A program made the position numbers and the translations under genes. From Candidatus Parcubacteria bacterium (lineage in GTDB: Bacteria; Patescibacteriota; Saccharimonadia; Saccharimonadales; Saccharimonadaceae): DNA of 22,898 nt. Shown piece after piece: positions 5,605 to 13,411 of the stretch (the first letter of the stretch is position 1; every line of letters starts with the position of its first letter). The notes beneath the pieces were generated by a model that saw only the letters and a program-made list of their open reading frames with translations, searched no databases and was not told the DNA's origin. The DNA is taken from the NCBI GenBank assembly GCA_023432475.1, contig JAEYUN010000008.1, positions 1-22,898 of the forward strand, in the 5' to 3' direction.

Positions 5605-6555
5605 ATGGAACCAAACAGTGAGCAATCACCAGCACAACCACCAGTGCAGCCCGCTCTGCCAGAAAAACCGAACCCGAAACCCCGGATTATACTTTTAATA
5701 GTTCTATTATTTCTTATAACCCTATCCATTGGTATGGTTTGGTGGTTTGTCTTACAAAAGCCTGTTTCAGACTTGACGCAAAATAGTCAGACGCCTTCTG
5801 GACAACAAATGTCACCAGAAGAAGTTATGAATAAAATAAAATCCAACTACTCTTCAAAGTATAAATTGCTGAATATTGACGAAAACAACCATCCTAAAGA
5901 GGGTGAGATGAGCATCCGTCAAAGCCAGGAAGCCGGTTTTTATAAAGTCCAAGGATATGACTATTATGTTTGGTATCCGGAAGGTGGTGCGACGCTGGAC
6001 TTAATGATTGGGCCTGTCAATCCGTCCGCTACTGAACTGCCATATTCTGCCGACGTAGCCCTGCGCAATGAAATTGCGGGTATATTTAAAAGTATTAGTC
6101 TAACTAAGACGGATACGTTTGGTGAGCTTACGACAGGTTCGGCAACTGATATTTATACGGGCAATGGCTTAGTGTGTGAGGTTAACTCACCAGAATCACG
6201 GACCAGCCTAACTTCTGCCAGCTGTGGGGTAGTCGAAACATACAAGACTGTAGCTAAAGAAGTAAAGCAATTTGCGGATGTGCTAGATTCGACATGGGGA
6301 CAAGTTATTTTTAGCCGACCAAAAATTAAGGATAGTGTAGTCAACGGTTATCAAACAGCATCTATGAGTATTTTTGGTGGTGTCGGTGGGCATACGGCGT
6401 TGTTTTACAAAGTTGGCACAAACTCATGGCAATTCTTTTTAGGGACTCAAGAAAGCCCAGCCTGTTTTATGTATAATACTACGGATTTGCGGAACGCTTT
6501 TAAGGGTGAATCTTGCTACGACGAGACGATGGAACAGTACAGAACAGTTCAATAA
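5605..6555 (+). CDS. Single-pass membrane protein with large extracytoplasmic domain, unknown
   Basis: Not recognised; 316 residues. A proline-rich cytosolic start (1-27, PAQPPVQP-like) leads to one membrane helix (about 28-50). A Ser/Thr/Gln linker follows, then a mixed domain of about 240 residues outside the cell. Four cysteines at 191, 207, 287 and 304 are all in the outer domain and could form two disulfides. No catalytic motif and no LPxTG-like tail. The layout (Pro-rich tail, TM, globular domain) is common among CPR surface proteins. It is followed by tRNA-His on the other strand and a sortase. Confidence 0.7.
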   Translation: MEPNSEQSPAQPPVQPALPEKPNPKPRIILLIVLLFLITLSIGMVWWFVLQKPVSDLTQNSQTPSGQQMSPEEVMNKIKSNYSSKYKLLNIDENNHPKEGEMSIRQSQEAGFYKVQGYDYYVWYPEGGATLDLMIGPVNPSATELPYSADVALRNEIAGIFKSISLTKTDTFGELTTGSATDIYTGNGLVCEVNSPESRTSLTSASCGVVETYKTVAKEVKQFADVLDSTWGQVIFSRPKIKDSVVNGYQTASMSIFGGVGGHTALFYKVGTNSWQFFLGTQESPACFMYNTTDLRNAFKGESCYDETMEQYRTVQ

Positions 6556-6569
6556 CCATACATTCACTG

Positions 6570-6607
6570 ATATTAAAATATCCCAGAAAATCGGGATATC
6601 TTAATAT
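6570..6607 (-). terminator. Terminator shared by tRNA-His and the 5605 gene
   Basis: Inverted repeat with arms ATATTAA-ATATCCC and GGGATAT-TTAATAT (one unpaired A/C), loop AGAAAATC. On the minus strand it starts at the A of the tRNA-His CCA; its AT-rich base lets it act in both directions. Confidence 0.75.
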
Positions 6608-6684
6608 GGGGCGAATGATGGGGGTTGAACCCACGACCTCCGGAGCCACAATCCAGCGCTCTAACCAACTGAGCTACATCCGCC
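6607..6684 (-). tRNA. tRNA-His(GTG)
   Basis: Minus strand. G-1 is encoded (6684) and faces discriminator C73 (6610), the hallmark of tRNA-His. Acceptor GCGGATG pairs with CATTCGC with one G-U. Anticodon loop TTGTGGC gives GTG. T-loop TTCAACC. CCA is encoded at 6607-6609. Confidence 0.97.
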
Positions 6685-6692
6685 ATAGTAAT

Positions 6693-6714
6693 GAGATGAC
6701 TCATACGTCATCTC
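6693..6714 (-). other. Perfect hairpin in the tRNA-His leader
   Basis: GAGATGAC/GTCATCTC, 8 bp with a 6-nt loop, lying 9 bases upstream of the tRNA 5' end and within the predicted precursor. It may guide 5' processing or be an operator. Confidence 0.4.
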
Positions 6715-6741
6715 TCGCTTGTCTTTACTAAAGCAGGATTT

Positions 6742-6750
6742 ATTGTAGCA
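6742..6750 (-). promoter_or_regulatory. Extended -10 of tRNA-His
   Basis: Minus-strand TGCTACAAT; predicted +1 near 6735, giving a 50-nt leader. Confidence 0.5.
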
Positions 6751-6763
6751 AACAGGGGCGGTT

Positions 6764-6791
6764 TTGTCCAAGACTGAGACATTGCTATACT
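6764..6791 (+). promoter_or_regulatory. Sortase promoter, near-leaderless
   Basis: TTGTCC (6764-6769), 16-bp spacer, TGCTATACT with -10 at 6786-6791; predicted +1 at 6798, three bases before ATG 6801. Confidence 0.6.
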
Positions 6792-6800
6792 TATTGGCAT

Positions 6801-7451
6801 ATGCGTTATGTCTATGCTGACGGAATAAAGCAGAAGCGGCGTGGGCGGGTTTGGCTGCTGATACTCGGTATAGTGCTGTTTTTGGCCGGCCTTTATTTGT
6901 TGGTTAACACTATATGGCCAGCTCTGCCAGAGATTGGCGCCGACAACCAGGCAACGGCTAAAAAACTAGTCGCGACCCAACCGGAAGTCGGAGGCGATCG
7001 GTTGTACCTGCCACAGATTAACGTTGATGTCGCGGTAGTTGAAATAAACGGCAACGAAACGGCCGCGCTGGACAAGGGTGCCATCCACCGAGCGCCGGCT
7101 AGCGGCAACCCCAAAGACGGCGGTAACTTCGTGGTGGCAGCTCACCGTTTTACTATGGGGCTAACGCCGGCTCAGACCCGGCTGAAATCACCGTTTTATC
7201 ATATAGACAAGATTGAGGTTGATGACGAAATATACGTCGACTATGCAGGCGAACGATACGCTTACCGGGTGAGCGAGAAAAAGACCGTCGCCCCAAACGA
7301 GATATCGATCGAGCGCCGCACCGAAACCCCGCAACTGACACTTTATAGTTGCGGCCTGAACGGCGAGCGCGATAACCGCGAGGTTATTGTAGCCAAACCG
7401 GTCGGTACCGTTGCCTGGACTGAAGGTCAACCGAAGATCAAAAAGTTTTAG
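6801..7451 (+). CDS. Sortase (class D/E-like transpeptidase)
   Basis: 216 residues. A basic N-terminus and one membrane helix (about 17-38) anchor the sortase barrel outside the cell. The catalytic set is present: His115 in FVVAAHRF, Cys184 in TLYSCG, and Arg193 in DNREVIVAKP. Sortases cut a sorting motif near the C-terminus of surface proteins and join them to peptidoglycan or to each other. No substrate with an obvious LPxTG tail is in this window. There is no Shine-Dalgarno site; the -10 box lies directly before ATG 6801. The last four bases overlap the end of the convergent murA gene. Confidence 0.9.
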   Translation: MRYVYADGIKQKRRGRVWLLILGIVLFLAGLYLLVNTIWPALPEIGADNQATAKKLVATQPEVGGDRLYLPQINVDVAVVEINGNETAALDKGAIHRAPASGNPKDGGNFVVAAHRFTMGLTPAQTRLKSPFYHIDKIEVDDEIYVDYAGERYAYRVSEKKTVAPNEISIERRTETPQLTLYSCGLNGERDNREVIVAKPVGTVAWTEGQPKIKKF

Positions 7452-8971
7452 ATATCGCGGAACGGACGAATGTCAGCGCCGAGCGTGTTAAGACGATCGG
7501 CTAATTGTTCATAGCCGCGGTCAATCTGATAAACGTTCAGTAATCGTGATAGTCCAGGGGCCGCCAGCATGGCGAGTAGGACGACGACGGTCGGGCGCAA
7601 AGCTGGTGGCGCGACGATGTCGGCCGCTTTCCATTTGGTTGGTCCGCTTATATAGACTCGGTGTGGATCGAGTAGCTCGACGACGGCGTTTAGTTTGGTT
7701 AGCTCGGTAAAGTATATTGCCCGGTTTTCATAAAGCCAGTCATGCACGAGTGTTCGGCCTTTGGCGACTGTGGCAATAAGCCCCAAAAAAGGCAGATTGT
7801 CGATATTTATCCCCGGGAAGGGCAAAGGGTGAAGTTTATCTTTGGGTGCCACAAGTTCAGAGTGTTTGACGCTAACATCGACCAAGCGAGTCTGGCCATT
7901 GAGCGCTAGGTATTCTTTACTTACGGAATATTTAAGACCCATTTGTTCCAAGGTAGCCAGTTCGAGTTCGAGGAATTCTATGGGTGCGCGCTTGATAGTG
8001 ATTTCCGAGTCGGTCACTATAGCAGCAGCAATAAAGCTCATAGCTTCTATAGGGTCCTCGCTTGGGGCGTATTCGACATTTTTCTTGATAGACTTAACAC
8101 CGGTTACCCGAAGGACGGTCGTACCGACACCTTCAATCCTGATGCCTAGTTTCTGTAGGAAGAAACAAACGTCTTGGACTTGATAATTCGGGCTGGCGTT
8201 GCGAATAACTGTTGTGCCCGGGTGAAGGGCGGCCGCCATTAAAATGTTCGAGGTAACTGTGTCGCCGCGCTCGGTCAAAACGATATCGCGCTCTGGTGAT
8301 TTTGGCTTGATAGTAGCTTCGTAATAATCAGTCTTGGGACGGGCTTCAACGCTGAGTCCAAAAGGCGCTAGCCCGACCATATGCGGCTCAATAGTGCGTT
8401 TGCCGAGATTACAGCCCCCGGCGTAGGGTAGGCGGAAGGATTTATACTGGTGCAAAAGTGGCCCCAAAAACATGATGATGGTGCGAGTTTTTTTAGCGGC
8501 GTCGGCATCGATGCTCGATAGTTTTAATGTGGCCGGAGGAGTAATGACCAGGTCGTTGGTTTGTTCGACCCAACGGACCTTGACGCCTATGCTGGTCAAA
8601 ACTTCGATAATACGGTTAACTTCCTCTATACGGGCGACTCGTCTAAAAGTGGTAGTGCCTTTATTGAGCAAAGCGGCACACAGTAGGTGAACGGCGGCAT
8701 TTTTGCTAGTTTTAACTTCAATTGAGCCAGATAATTTCTTGCCCCCATGAATTTCCAAGTTGGTACCAGTTTGGCCAAATGACACTATGGTACTTTCCAG
8801 TACTTCACTGATACGGGCGAGCATCTCGAGGCTGATATTTTGACCACCTTTTTCAATGCGGTTGATAGCACTTTGACTAGTACCTAGTGCCTTGGCCAGT
8901 TCGGCCTGGGTCATGTTTCGAGAGACCCGGGTTTGTTGAATAAGCTTGCCAAGACGTTCTTTGTAAGACAT
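7448..8971 (-). CDS. murA: MurA with fused N-terminal XRE-type helix-turn-helix
   Basis: UDP-GlcNAc enolpyruvyl transferase, the first committed step of peptidoglycan synthesis, transferring enolpyruvate from PEP to UDP-GlcNAc in the cytosol. It has 507 residues against about 420 normally. The extra part is an N-terminal Cro/C1-type HTH (about residues 5-60, MTQAELAKALGTSQSAINRI). The enzyme part keeps the key residues, numbered from M at 8977: Lys92-Asn93 (SKNAA), Arg165, Cys189 and Arg194 (GGCNLGKR), Asp393 (NIDNLP) and Arg461 (ALRPT). Cys189 is the fosfomycin-target position. ATG 8971 is preferred over 8977 because the predicted transcript starts at 8972. A palindrome lies between -35 and -10, so the HTH may control its own gene. 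Confidence 0.93.
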   Translation of the reverse strand: MSYKERLGKLIQQTRVSRNMTQAELAKALGTSQSAINRIEKGGQNISLEMLARISEVLESTIVSFGQTGTNLEIHGGKKLSGSIEVKTSKNAAVHLLCAALLNKGTTTFRRVARIEEVNRIIEVLTSIGVKVRWVEQTNDLVITPPATLKLSSIDADAAKKTRTIIMFLGPLLHQYKSFRLPYAGGCNLGKRTIEPHMVGLAPFGLSVEARPKTDYYEATIKPKSPERDIVLTERGDTVTSNILMAAALHPGTTVIRNASPNYQVQDVCFFLQKLGIRIEGVGTTVLRVTGVKSIKKNVEYAPSEDPIEAMSFIAAAIVTDSEITIKRAPIEFLELELATLEQMGLKYSVSKEYLALNGQTRLVDVSVKHSELVAPKDKLHPLPFPGINIDNLPFLGLIATVAKGRTLVHDWLYENRAIYFTELTKLNAVVELLDPHRVYISGPTKWKAADIVAPPALRPTVVVLLAMLAAPGLSRLLNVYQIDRGYEQLADRLNTLGADIRPFRDI

Positions 8972-8978
8972 AAGCATG

Positions 8979-9007
8979 ACTATATATCATATACGATATA
9001 AAGTCAA
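8979..9007 (-). promoter_or_regulatory. murA promoter containing a palindromic operator
   Basis: Minus strand TTGACT (9002-9007), 17-bp spacer, TATAGT (8979-8984); +1 near 8972. The near-perfect palindrome TATATC-a-TATA-c-GATATA (8983-9000) fills the spacer and touches the -10. A similar half CGTATGATATA lies at 9043-9053 at the glyA transcription start. Confidence 0.6.
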
Positions 9008-9032
9008 TCAAGCCCATACTTGTTTTTTGGGC

Positions 9033-9038
9033 TATAAT
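9033..9038 (+). promoter_or_regulatory. glyA -10 box
   Basis: TATAAT; predicted +1 at 9045 and a 66-nt leader ending in AAAAGGGGA before ATG 9111. Confidence 0.6.
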
Positions 9039-9110
9039 TGACCGTATGATATAGCTTTTCGTCTTATTCAATCTGTTTTCAAGTGGCCAATTCTTAAAAG
9101 GGGAAATTAT

Positions 9111-10394
9111 ATGAAAGATACGACAGTTGCAAAATTTATTGAGGGTGAGGCCGACCGTCAGCGTCGCGGTTTAGAGCTGATACCTAGCGAAAACTATGTC
9201 AGCAGCGATGTACTAGTGGCGCTGGGTAGCGTATTTACCAACAAATACTCCGAAGGCTATCCGGGCAAGCGCTATTACGGCGGTCAAACTTTTACCGACC
9301 AGGTTGAACAACTAGCAATCGACCGAGCCAAACAGTTGTTTGGAGCCGACCATGCCAATGTCCAGCCGCACAGCGGTGCGCCAGCCAACGAGGCAGTTTA
9401 CAGTGCCTGGCTGGAGCCAGGAGACACCGTACTGGCAATGGACCTCGGTCACGGCGGGCACTTAACGCACGGTGCTCCGGTTACGCGCAGTGCCAAGCTC
9501 TACAACTTTATTCGCTACAAGATGAAGGATATCTCGACTGGTGAAATTGATTACGACGAACTGCGTGAGTTAGCGCTGAAACATAAACCAAAGATTATTT
9601 TAGCCGGCTTTTCGGCCTATCCGCGTGAACTTGACTACGCTAAATTCGCTGCTATTGGTCGTGAGGTGGGCGATGATTGTTTGCTCATGGCCGATATGGC
9701 ACATATCGCCGGTCTGATAGCTGGGGGCGTGGCGACCAACCCATTCGACCATGGTTTCCATGTCATCACTACTACCACCCATAAAACACTGCGTGGACCA
9801 AGGGGAGGTTTAATATTGTCAAAAGGCATAGTCAGCAACCCGCTGAAAGCGCCAGAAAAAACTCTTGAGAATATCCCCACGCTAATTGACCGGGCGGTTT
9901 TTCCCGGCATGCAGGGCGGACCTCATATGCATGTTATTGCAGCCAAGGCGGTTTGTTTTGGTGAGGCCTTAGCACCGGAGTTTAAAGACTACGCCCAGCA
10001 AATAATCTTAAATGCAGCTCGGCTTGCCGATGAGCTTAAAGCCCGTGGCTTCCAACTGGTGACCGGCGGTACTAGTAACCATCTGATACTAGCCGATGTT
10101 CATAGTAGTTTTGGAATCGATGGCAACGAGGCCGAAACGGCACTCGACCTGGTTGGATTAACTCTTAATAAAAATGCTATTGCCGATGATCAGCTGCCAC
10201 CGTTTAGGCCCAGTGGTATTCGACTTGGTACGCCGGCCATTACCACCCGAGGTCTTAAAGAGGGTGATATGGCCACTGTGGCCGACTGGATGAAGCGAGC
10301 GATTGACGCCCGCGCTGACGAAGCGAAACTAAACAAAATACGGGCTGAAGTTGAGACTTTTGCTTTGCAGTTCCCGCTGCCTAGTGATCAATAA
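9111..10394 (+). CDS. glyA: Serine hydroxymethyltransferase
   Basis: 427 residues, normal for the family. It converts serine and tetrahydrofolate to glycine and 5,10-methylene-THF in the cytosol, using pyridoxal phosphate. The PLP lysine is Lys225 in TTTTHKTLRGPRGG; Asp195 and His198 in DMAHIAG are the cofactor-binding pair. ELIPSENYVS near residue 24 and the ring of Tyr/Gly residues (YPGKRYYGG, about 50-58) are substrate-site segments. The Shine-Dalgarno site AAGGGGA, 7 nt upstream, supports ATG 9111. FolD, the next enzyme for methylene-THF, is encoded 8 kb away. The stop overlaps the convergent pilin-RCC1 gene by 7 bases. Confidence 0.97.
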   Translation: MKDTTVAKFIEGEADRQRRGLELIPSENYVSSDVLVALGSVFTNKYSEGYPGKRYYGGQTFTDQVEQLAIDRAKQLFGADHANVQPHSGAPANEAVYSAWLEPGDTVLAMDLGHGGHLTHGAPVTRSAKLYNFIRYKMKDISTGEIDYDELRELALKHKPKIILAGFSAYPRELDYAKFAAIGREVGDDCLLMADMAHIAGLIAGGVATNPFDHGFHVITTTTHKTLRGPRGGLILSKGIVSNPLKAPEKTLENIPTLIDRAVFPGMQGGPHMHVIAAKAVCFGEALAPEFKDYAQQIILNAARLADELKARGFQLVTGGTSNHLILADVHSSFGIDGNEAETALDLVGLTLNKNAIADDQLPPFRPSGIRLGTPAITTRGLKEGDMATVADWMKRAIDARADEAKLNKIRAEVETFALQFPLPSDQ

Positions 10395-12106
10395 ATATAC
10401 TTGTTATCCTGCGGGCGCAGGTAGATAGACTCGGTTGGACGATAGCGGTTGGTAGTCGTGCCGTCACCTATTTGACCGTCAGTGTTAAGCCCCCAGCAGT
10501 AAGCTTTTTGGTTGGCGGTAGCGCAGCCGCGGTTAGCACCCGCGCCGATTGTAGTGACAGTAGCGCCTTGGAGTACATTAGTCTCTTCATAGACCGCCAC
10601 TGGTGTGCGTCGGGTAGTCGAGGTGTTGTCACCAATCTGTCCTGAAGAATTCAGCCCCCAGCAGAATACCTTACCGTCGCTCGAGAGAGCGCAGTTATGC
10701 GACAGGCCGGCTGCAACGTCGACGATGGCCTTGCCGTTCATAGCACCGGCTGATACTGCGACTGGCACACGAGTGTCGGTTGTCGAGTTATTACCCAGTT
10801 GGCCCGAATTATTTTCACCCCAGCAATAGACCCAGCCGCCAGATCCGTCGCCGTTCGTAGCTACTACGCAAACGTGAGCATAGGGCGGCGGAGCCGGGGT
10901 GTTAGCGACATCAGAATAACCGTCTTGAGTGATGGAGGTGACTATTTTGCCGCTTAGTACACCGCCCGTATAAACGGCCGTCGGGGCGCGGTATATGGTG
11001 GTGCTGGGCGCGACGTTGTTGCCAATCTGACCAGCCCGGTTTGGCCCCCAACAATAAGCCCGTCCGTCGGCGATAGCGCACATATTAGTCGAGCGGCTAC
11101 CAGAGGTCAGTTTGGTAGCGTTATAGTTGGCTGGCAATCCGCCGCTGACGCCGTTAGCGGCGGTAGCTACCAGTGTCGGGGCTGTATAGGAAGCGGTGGC
11201 GGTGTTAGTGCCGACTGAGCCGTAACTGTTGTAGCCCCAGCAGTATATTTTACCCTCAGCTATGGCGCATGTAGTATAGCTGGTGCCGCCGACATAGGTT
11301 ACGGTCTTTCCAGCCAGCGCACCGCCAACTTTCACTGGCTTGAGACGGTTGGTGGTAGTGCCGTCACCGAGCTGACCGTAATTGTTTCGACCCCAACAAT
11401 AAACTTCACCGTCTGACAGGGCGCAGTTATGATCTTGAGCAGCAAACATATCGTCAACCAGTTTACCGGCTAGAACGCCGGCTTCTTTAAAGACCTTAAC
11501 CGGTACTAGAGAGTCAGTGGAGGTGTTGTTACCTAGCTGTCCGAAGCTATTATCTCCCCAACAATATACATTGCCCGAAAGTATGCCGCAGGTGCGCAGC
11601 GTACCGCTGACCGAGCGTTGGCTGACTATGTCGCTTTCCCAGTTTACGGCCATATTCGAGTTAGCACTAAACGATCGCACGGCCACACCATTACTATCGA
11701 GTCGATGAGCCGTTCCTTCGGCTGATATGCGGTAGCTGTTTGGCGTAATTTCGATATCACCGACTGAGAAATGTATGGGTACTGGTAAGGTTTTACCGGT
11801 TATTGAAGTATATGTGTCAGTGCTAGCACTGAATGCGCCGGCGTCACCTTCGCAGTCGGTCGTCTCGGTCAAGGTGGTGGTCCAAACCTGGACGTTGGTC
11901 TGGTTTTCGAGGCAAGCGTAGGCGTAAACCAAGCCGGCCTCGGTCGCCTCTTCGGCTAGTTTGGTGTAGTAAGAATGATTGGTCAGGTTACGCATCGACA
12001 GGACCGACTGCATAACGGCTAGAGTCAGCATTATTAAAGTGGCCGAGACAATAATAATAACCGGCAGAGCAAAACCAAGTGAATCGGAAGGTTTTAGTCT
12101 GGTCAT
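10388..12106 (-). CDS. PilX/GspK-like minor pilin fused to a seven-repeat RCC1 propeller
   Basis: 572 residues. The N-terminus is a class III prepilin signal: short basic leader, Gly11, then FALPV and a 20-residue hydrophobic helix. Position +5 is Val where pilins have Glu; lack of Glu5 is typical of tip-located GspK/PilX-type minor pilins. A pilin-like linker (about 40-165) is followed by seven RCC1-type repeats (about 170-565), each with the signature YCWGxNxxGQ(L/I)G. Each repeat holds one pair of cysteines: 173/182, 228/237, 280/289, 343/352, 413/428, 472/482 and 528/537. Seven repeats make a closed seven-bladed propeller, and the cysteines could form one disulfide per blade. It is last in the operon, overlapping the previous gene by 4 bases. 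Inferred role: adhesin or receptor-binding head at the pilus tip. Confidence 0.85.
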   Translation of the reverse strand: MTRLKPSDSLGFALPVIIIVSATLIMLTLAVMQSVLSMRNLTNHSYYTKLAEEATEAGLVYAYACLENQTNVQVWTTTLTETTDCEGDAGAFSASTDTYTSITGKTLPVPIHFSVGDIEITPNSYRISAEGTAHRLDSNGVAVRSFSANSNMAVNWESDIVSQRSVSGTLRTCGILSGNVYCWGDNSFGQLGNNTSTDSLVPVKVFKEAGVLAGKLVDDMFAAQDHNCALSDGEVYCWGRNNYGQLGDGTTTNRLKPVKVGGALAGKTVTYVGGTSYTTCAIAEGKIYCWGYNSYGSVGTNTATASYTAPTLVATAANGVSGGLPANYNATKLTSGSRSTNMCAIADGRAYCWGPNRAGQIGNNVAPSTTIYRAPTAVYTGGVLSGKIVTSITQDGYSDVANTPAPPPYAHVCVVATNGDGSGGWVYCWGENNSGQLGNNSTTDTRVPVAVSAGAMNGKAIVDVAAGLSHNCALSSDGKVFCWGLNSSGQIGDNTSTTRRTPVAVYEETNVLQGATVTTIGAGANRGCATANQKAYCWGLNTDGQIGDGTTTNRYRPTESIYLRPQDNKYIY

Positions 12107-12987
12107 AGATTTATCCTATTTACCCTTACTGCCAGTTCGCTACGACGTTCTTTGCCGGCGACAGTCTTTTGCAGGCGGAGTGTCACGACCACGCTGTTGG
12201 CTTCGGCGAAAATTTGTGGGTCAGAGGAATTATAAGCATTAAGGTCGAGGAAGTTTATGGCCGGCAATTCTTCTTGCTGGTAGTAGTCTACCCGAAAGCT
12301 AGCAACATTGCGGGCTACTATCTCGTCATTGGCAGAGCATGAGACAGGTCGGGTAGTGTCTTCTCGCGGGCAGGATTGTTTTTGGTACTGCGGTCCGTTA
12401 CAAAGAGTTGTAGTAGTGTCGACTAGCGTCCGGCGATACAAAGTGTTATCGCGTACGAAATAAACCAAGTAGTAAGGTAATTTATAGTTTTGGGTGAGTG
12501 AACCAGTTGGGTTATTGGTGGGATGAAAAGCTGAACAGTTAAACTCTGGCCGGACCTCATAAGGATTGGTCAGAGAACTCTGAATGTAAACTGGCGTGCG
12601 TGCCGGATTTAAGGGGTGGCCAACGGTTGCGATTTGTCGTAGTATCAGGGCTTTTTGAGGACTGGCAGGGTTAGGGTCAACTCCTTTGTAAGACCAACTA
12701 CCAGTCCAGGCATCGTCTGTCAATTGCGGGCCATACGGGTCTTGAAAGGGCGCGGGCAGCGTGGTGCCAAAGTTGAGGGCTAGCTTAATGTCACGCTCAA
12801 TCGTATCGAGCGCTATTTGACTTTCGCCACTTAGCTCCAGCTGAGTTTTTTGTAGGGCGGCGGTAGATACCATCGTAAGCAAAGCGGCGACGAAGACAGT
12901 TACTATTACACCGCTTAACAGGGTGGCTATGAGCAGCTCGACGAGAGTAAAGCCGCTTTCAGTCTTAATAACCGACGTAGGTTGCAT
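12103..12987 (-). CDS. PilW/GspJ-like minor pilin
   Basis: 294 residues. The prepilin peptidase site is ESG-FTLVELLIATLLSG, with Glu at +5 and a long hydrophobic N-terminal helix. The remaining 250 residues are mostly beta and polar, with six cysteines in the second half (for example around FNCSAF, TLCNG, QSCPRE and SCSAND). It is the third gene of the pilin operon: its start overlaps the upstream gene by 23 bases and its end overlaps the RCC1 gene by 4. By analogy with other type IV pilus systems it should help form the tip complex that starts assembly. Confidence 0.85.
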   Translation of the reverse strand: MQPTSVIKTESGFTLVELLIATLLSGVIVTVFVAALLTMVSTAALQKTQLELSGESQIALDTIERDIKLALNFGTTLPAPFQDPYGPQLTDDAWTGSWSYKGVDPNPASPQKALILRQIATVGHPLNPARTPVYIQSSLTNPYEVRPEFNCSAFHPTNNPTGSLTQNYKLPYYLVYFVRDNTLYRRTLVDTTTTLCNGPQYQKQSCPREDTTRPVSCSANDEIVARNVASFRVDYYQQEELPAINFLDLNAYNSSDPQIFAEANSVVVTLRLQKTVAGKERRSELAVRVNRINL

Positions 12988-13411
12988 GAACCGCCTCCTT
13001 GGCTGGGTTGCCGTAGCTTACTTCGGAGATCACTCGTACCGGCATGCCAGACCCGTCGCTTCCGCAGCCGTAAGGGGCAAAGGCCGTAACTTTTTGCCTA
13101 ACCGGCGCCGGTAAATTGTTGATTGAGCTGTTTGAGGTAGTGTTGATCAAGACCTGTCCGGCACCGTTTGGGTTTTGAACACCATTGGTAGCTGCGCTGC
13201 AGGTGAACCAAAGCGGCTGACGACCGTTGGCATAAATACGCATATTGTTGTAAGCCAGGTTACGCGCAACTTCTTGGCGGTGAGTGTCCTGGGCGGTATT
13301 ACCAACGTAGCTTATCATTTGACTAATACTGGCAATCAGTGAGGCGGCTACGATGATTACAACTATCACCTCGATAGTCGTAAAGCCTGTTTCGTCCGGC
13401 TGCTTTCTCAT
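12965..13411 (-). CDS. PilV/GspI-like minor pilin
   Basis: 148 residues. Short leader MRKQPDETG, then FTTIEVIVVIIVAASL: a prepilin site with Glu at +5 and the usual helix. Two cysteines (in WFTCSAA and YGCGSDG) could form a disulfide. It overlaps the upstream pilin gene by 4 bases at a start/stop junction and the downstream gene by 23 bases. Such overlaps suggest coupled translation of the four-gene set. Function is inferred from the prepilin signal and operon position. Confidence 0.82.
   Translation of the reverse strand: MRKQPDETGFTTIEVIVVIIVAASLIASISQMISYVGNTAQDTHRQEVARNLAYNNMRIYANGRQPLWFTCSAATNGVQNPNGAGQVLINTTSNSSINNLPAPVRQKVTAFAPYGCGSDGSGMPVRVISEVSYGNPAKEAVHATYVGY

Noticed and set aside
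10441..11400. Tandem DNA repeats such as the GGTTGGTAGT-like strings
   Set aside because: They are the coding repeats of the RCC1 blades, not an independent DNA element.
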